Of a stretch of 64,000 bases of DNA, positions 63,402 through 64,000 are shown in pieces. A program made the translations under genes and the position numbers. A model generated the notes under the pieces. That model was not told the DNA's origin and did not search any database. It saw only the letters and a program-made list of their open reading frames with translations. The first letter of the stretch is position 1; every line of letters starts with the position of its first letter. The stretch comes from S5-A14a sp022766365 (GTDB lineage: Bacteria > Bacillota > Clostridia > Peptostreptococcales > Anaerovoracaceae): assembly GCA_050313295.1 (NCBI GenBank), contig JBNPLD010000002.1. One strand, given 5' to 3'.

Positions 63402-64000
63402 ATGGAAAAACCGGAACTCAGAGAATTTTTAAAAAACCATGCGGGAAGAAAACCCATATCGTTTCATATGCCGGGACATAAGAATGGGGAACTCTTCAAG
63501 AGAATTGGAATCCCTATGGAGGAGGTCGTTCGACCGGACTATGATATAACAGAGATTTCAGGCGCCGATAATCTTTTCATGCCTGAGGAAGCACTCAGAC
63601 ATACCATGGATAAATACAAAGTGCTCTATGAGAGCAGGGAAAGTTTTTTGCTGATAAATGGATCCAGTGCCGGCATTTTGGCAGGAATTCTGGCATCTGT
63701 TCCGATTGGAGGAAAAATAATCGTTGCAAGAAACTGTCACAAGTCAGTCTTTAACGCTCTGGAATTGGGACAACTTCAGCCTATATACGTATGTCCTGAA
63801 AAAACAAGGGATTACGATATTTCAGGACAGGTGACTGTAGATTCTGTGAGAAGGGCATTTGAAGAACACCCTGATGCGAGAGCCATCGTTCTGGCAAGCC
63901 CGAACTATTATGGAATCACCAGTAATATAGGTGAAATTGCAGGGATTGCACATGAAAACGAAGCATGCGTTATAGTCGATGAAGCCCACGGAGCACATCT
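63402..64000 (+). CDS. Orn/Lys/Arg decarboxylase-family PLP enzyme, N-terminal part
   Basis: The first 199 residues of a fold-type I PLP enzyme of the ornithine/lysine/arginine decarboxylase family (SpeA/YaaO type). ISFHMPGHKNG near residue 20, DITEISGADNLFMPEEALR near 50, the PLP-phosphate segment INGSSAGILAGILA near 86, and VDEAHGAHL at the window edge are all diagnostic. The PLP lysine lies beyond the window. AGGGGAT precedes the ATG. Polyamine synthesis or acid resistance is a likely role, but the substrate is not readable. Confidence 0.9.
   Translation, partial: MEKPELREFLKNHAGRKPISFHMPGHKNGELFKRIGIPMEEVVRPDYDITEISGADNLFMPEEALRHTMDKYKVLYESRESFLLINGSSAGILAGILASVPIGGKIIVARNCHKSVFNALELGQLQPIYVCPEKTRDYDISGQVTVDSVRRAFEEHPDARAIVLASPNYYGITSNIGEIAGIAHENEACVIVDEAHGAH

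Overview
The window looks like chromosomal core DNA of a low-to-middle-GC, Gram-positive anaerobe of the class Clostridia. The evidence is an NAD-type dihydroorotate dehydrogenase (PyrD with PyrK), a PyrB/PyrI aspartate transcarbamoylase, a FabK-type fatty-acid operon ending in a MarR regulator, AddB, a PnuC-type transporter, an ornithine/alanine-racemase-like protein, and a sortase-anchored surface protein with collagen-binding-type B repeats. An oral or gut Eubacteriales relative (Mogibacterium / Eubacterium nodatum type) fits, but that is inference. Almost every gene is on the + strand; only cvpA, htrA and a tetR gene are on the - strand. No phage, insertion sequence, CRISPR array or rRNA was seen.

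Layout. 1-2.5 kb: end of rho, a YqhQ-like membrane protein and prmC. 2.7-9.0 kb: a complete-looking pyrimidine operon (pyrC, pyrK, pyrD, a fused pyrF-pyrE, pyrB, pyrI) with a clear promoter and terminator. 9.0-21 kb: cvpA, then a 2760-residue cell-wall-anchored adhesin with three near-identical 192-codon repeats, then three consecutive small lipoprotein-like genes of unknown function. 21-31 kb: tadA, an Ig-domain membrane protein, ispE, a GntR regulator, htrA, a CNNM/CorC-type protein, secA and prfB. 31-45 kb: tex, a HAD phosphatase, addB without addA, tRNA-Thr, deoD, maf, a giant tandem acyl-CoA-synthetase-like protein whose second half has lost its catalytic motifs, and a racemase. 45-48.6 kb: greA, lysS, and a pnuC gene cut by one in-frame stop.

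48.6-50.07 kb is a degenerate AT-rich stretch with one 44-residue membrane ORF and a strong terminator. 50-61.3 kb is the fatty-acid operon: acpP, accB, accC, a fused accD-accA, fabH, fabK, a FabX-like flavoprotein, fabD, fabG, fabF, fabZ and a FabT-like MarR gene. It supplies malonyl-CoA, initiation, elongation and reduction, and possibly (through the FabX-like gene) the cis double bond. The window closes with a TetR gene, a membrane-tethered XRE regulator and the start of an Orn/Lys/Arg decarboxylase-family gene.

The most interesting points are the FabX-like gene in the fab operon, the tandem acyl-CoA synthetase with a degenerate second half, the uncharacterised lipoprotein trio beside the repeat-rich adhesin, the pnuC gene carrying both a nonsense codon and a terminator against its ribosome binding site, and several promoter-linked palindromes (htrA, fab operon) or promoter-proximal terminators (greA).
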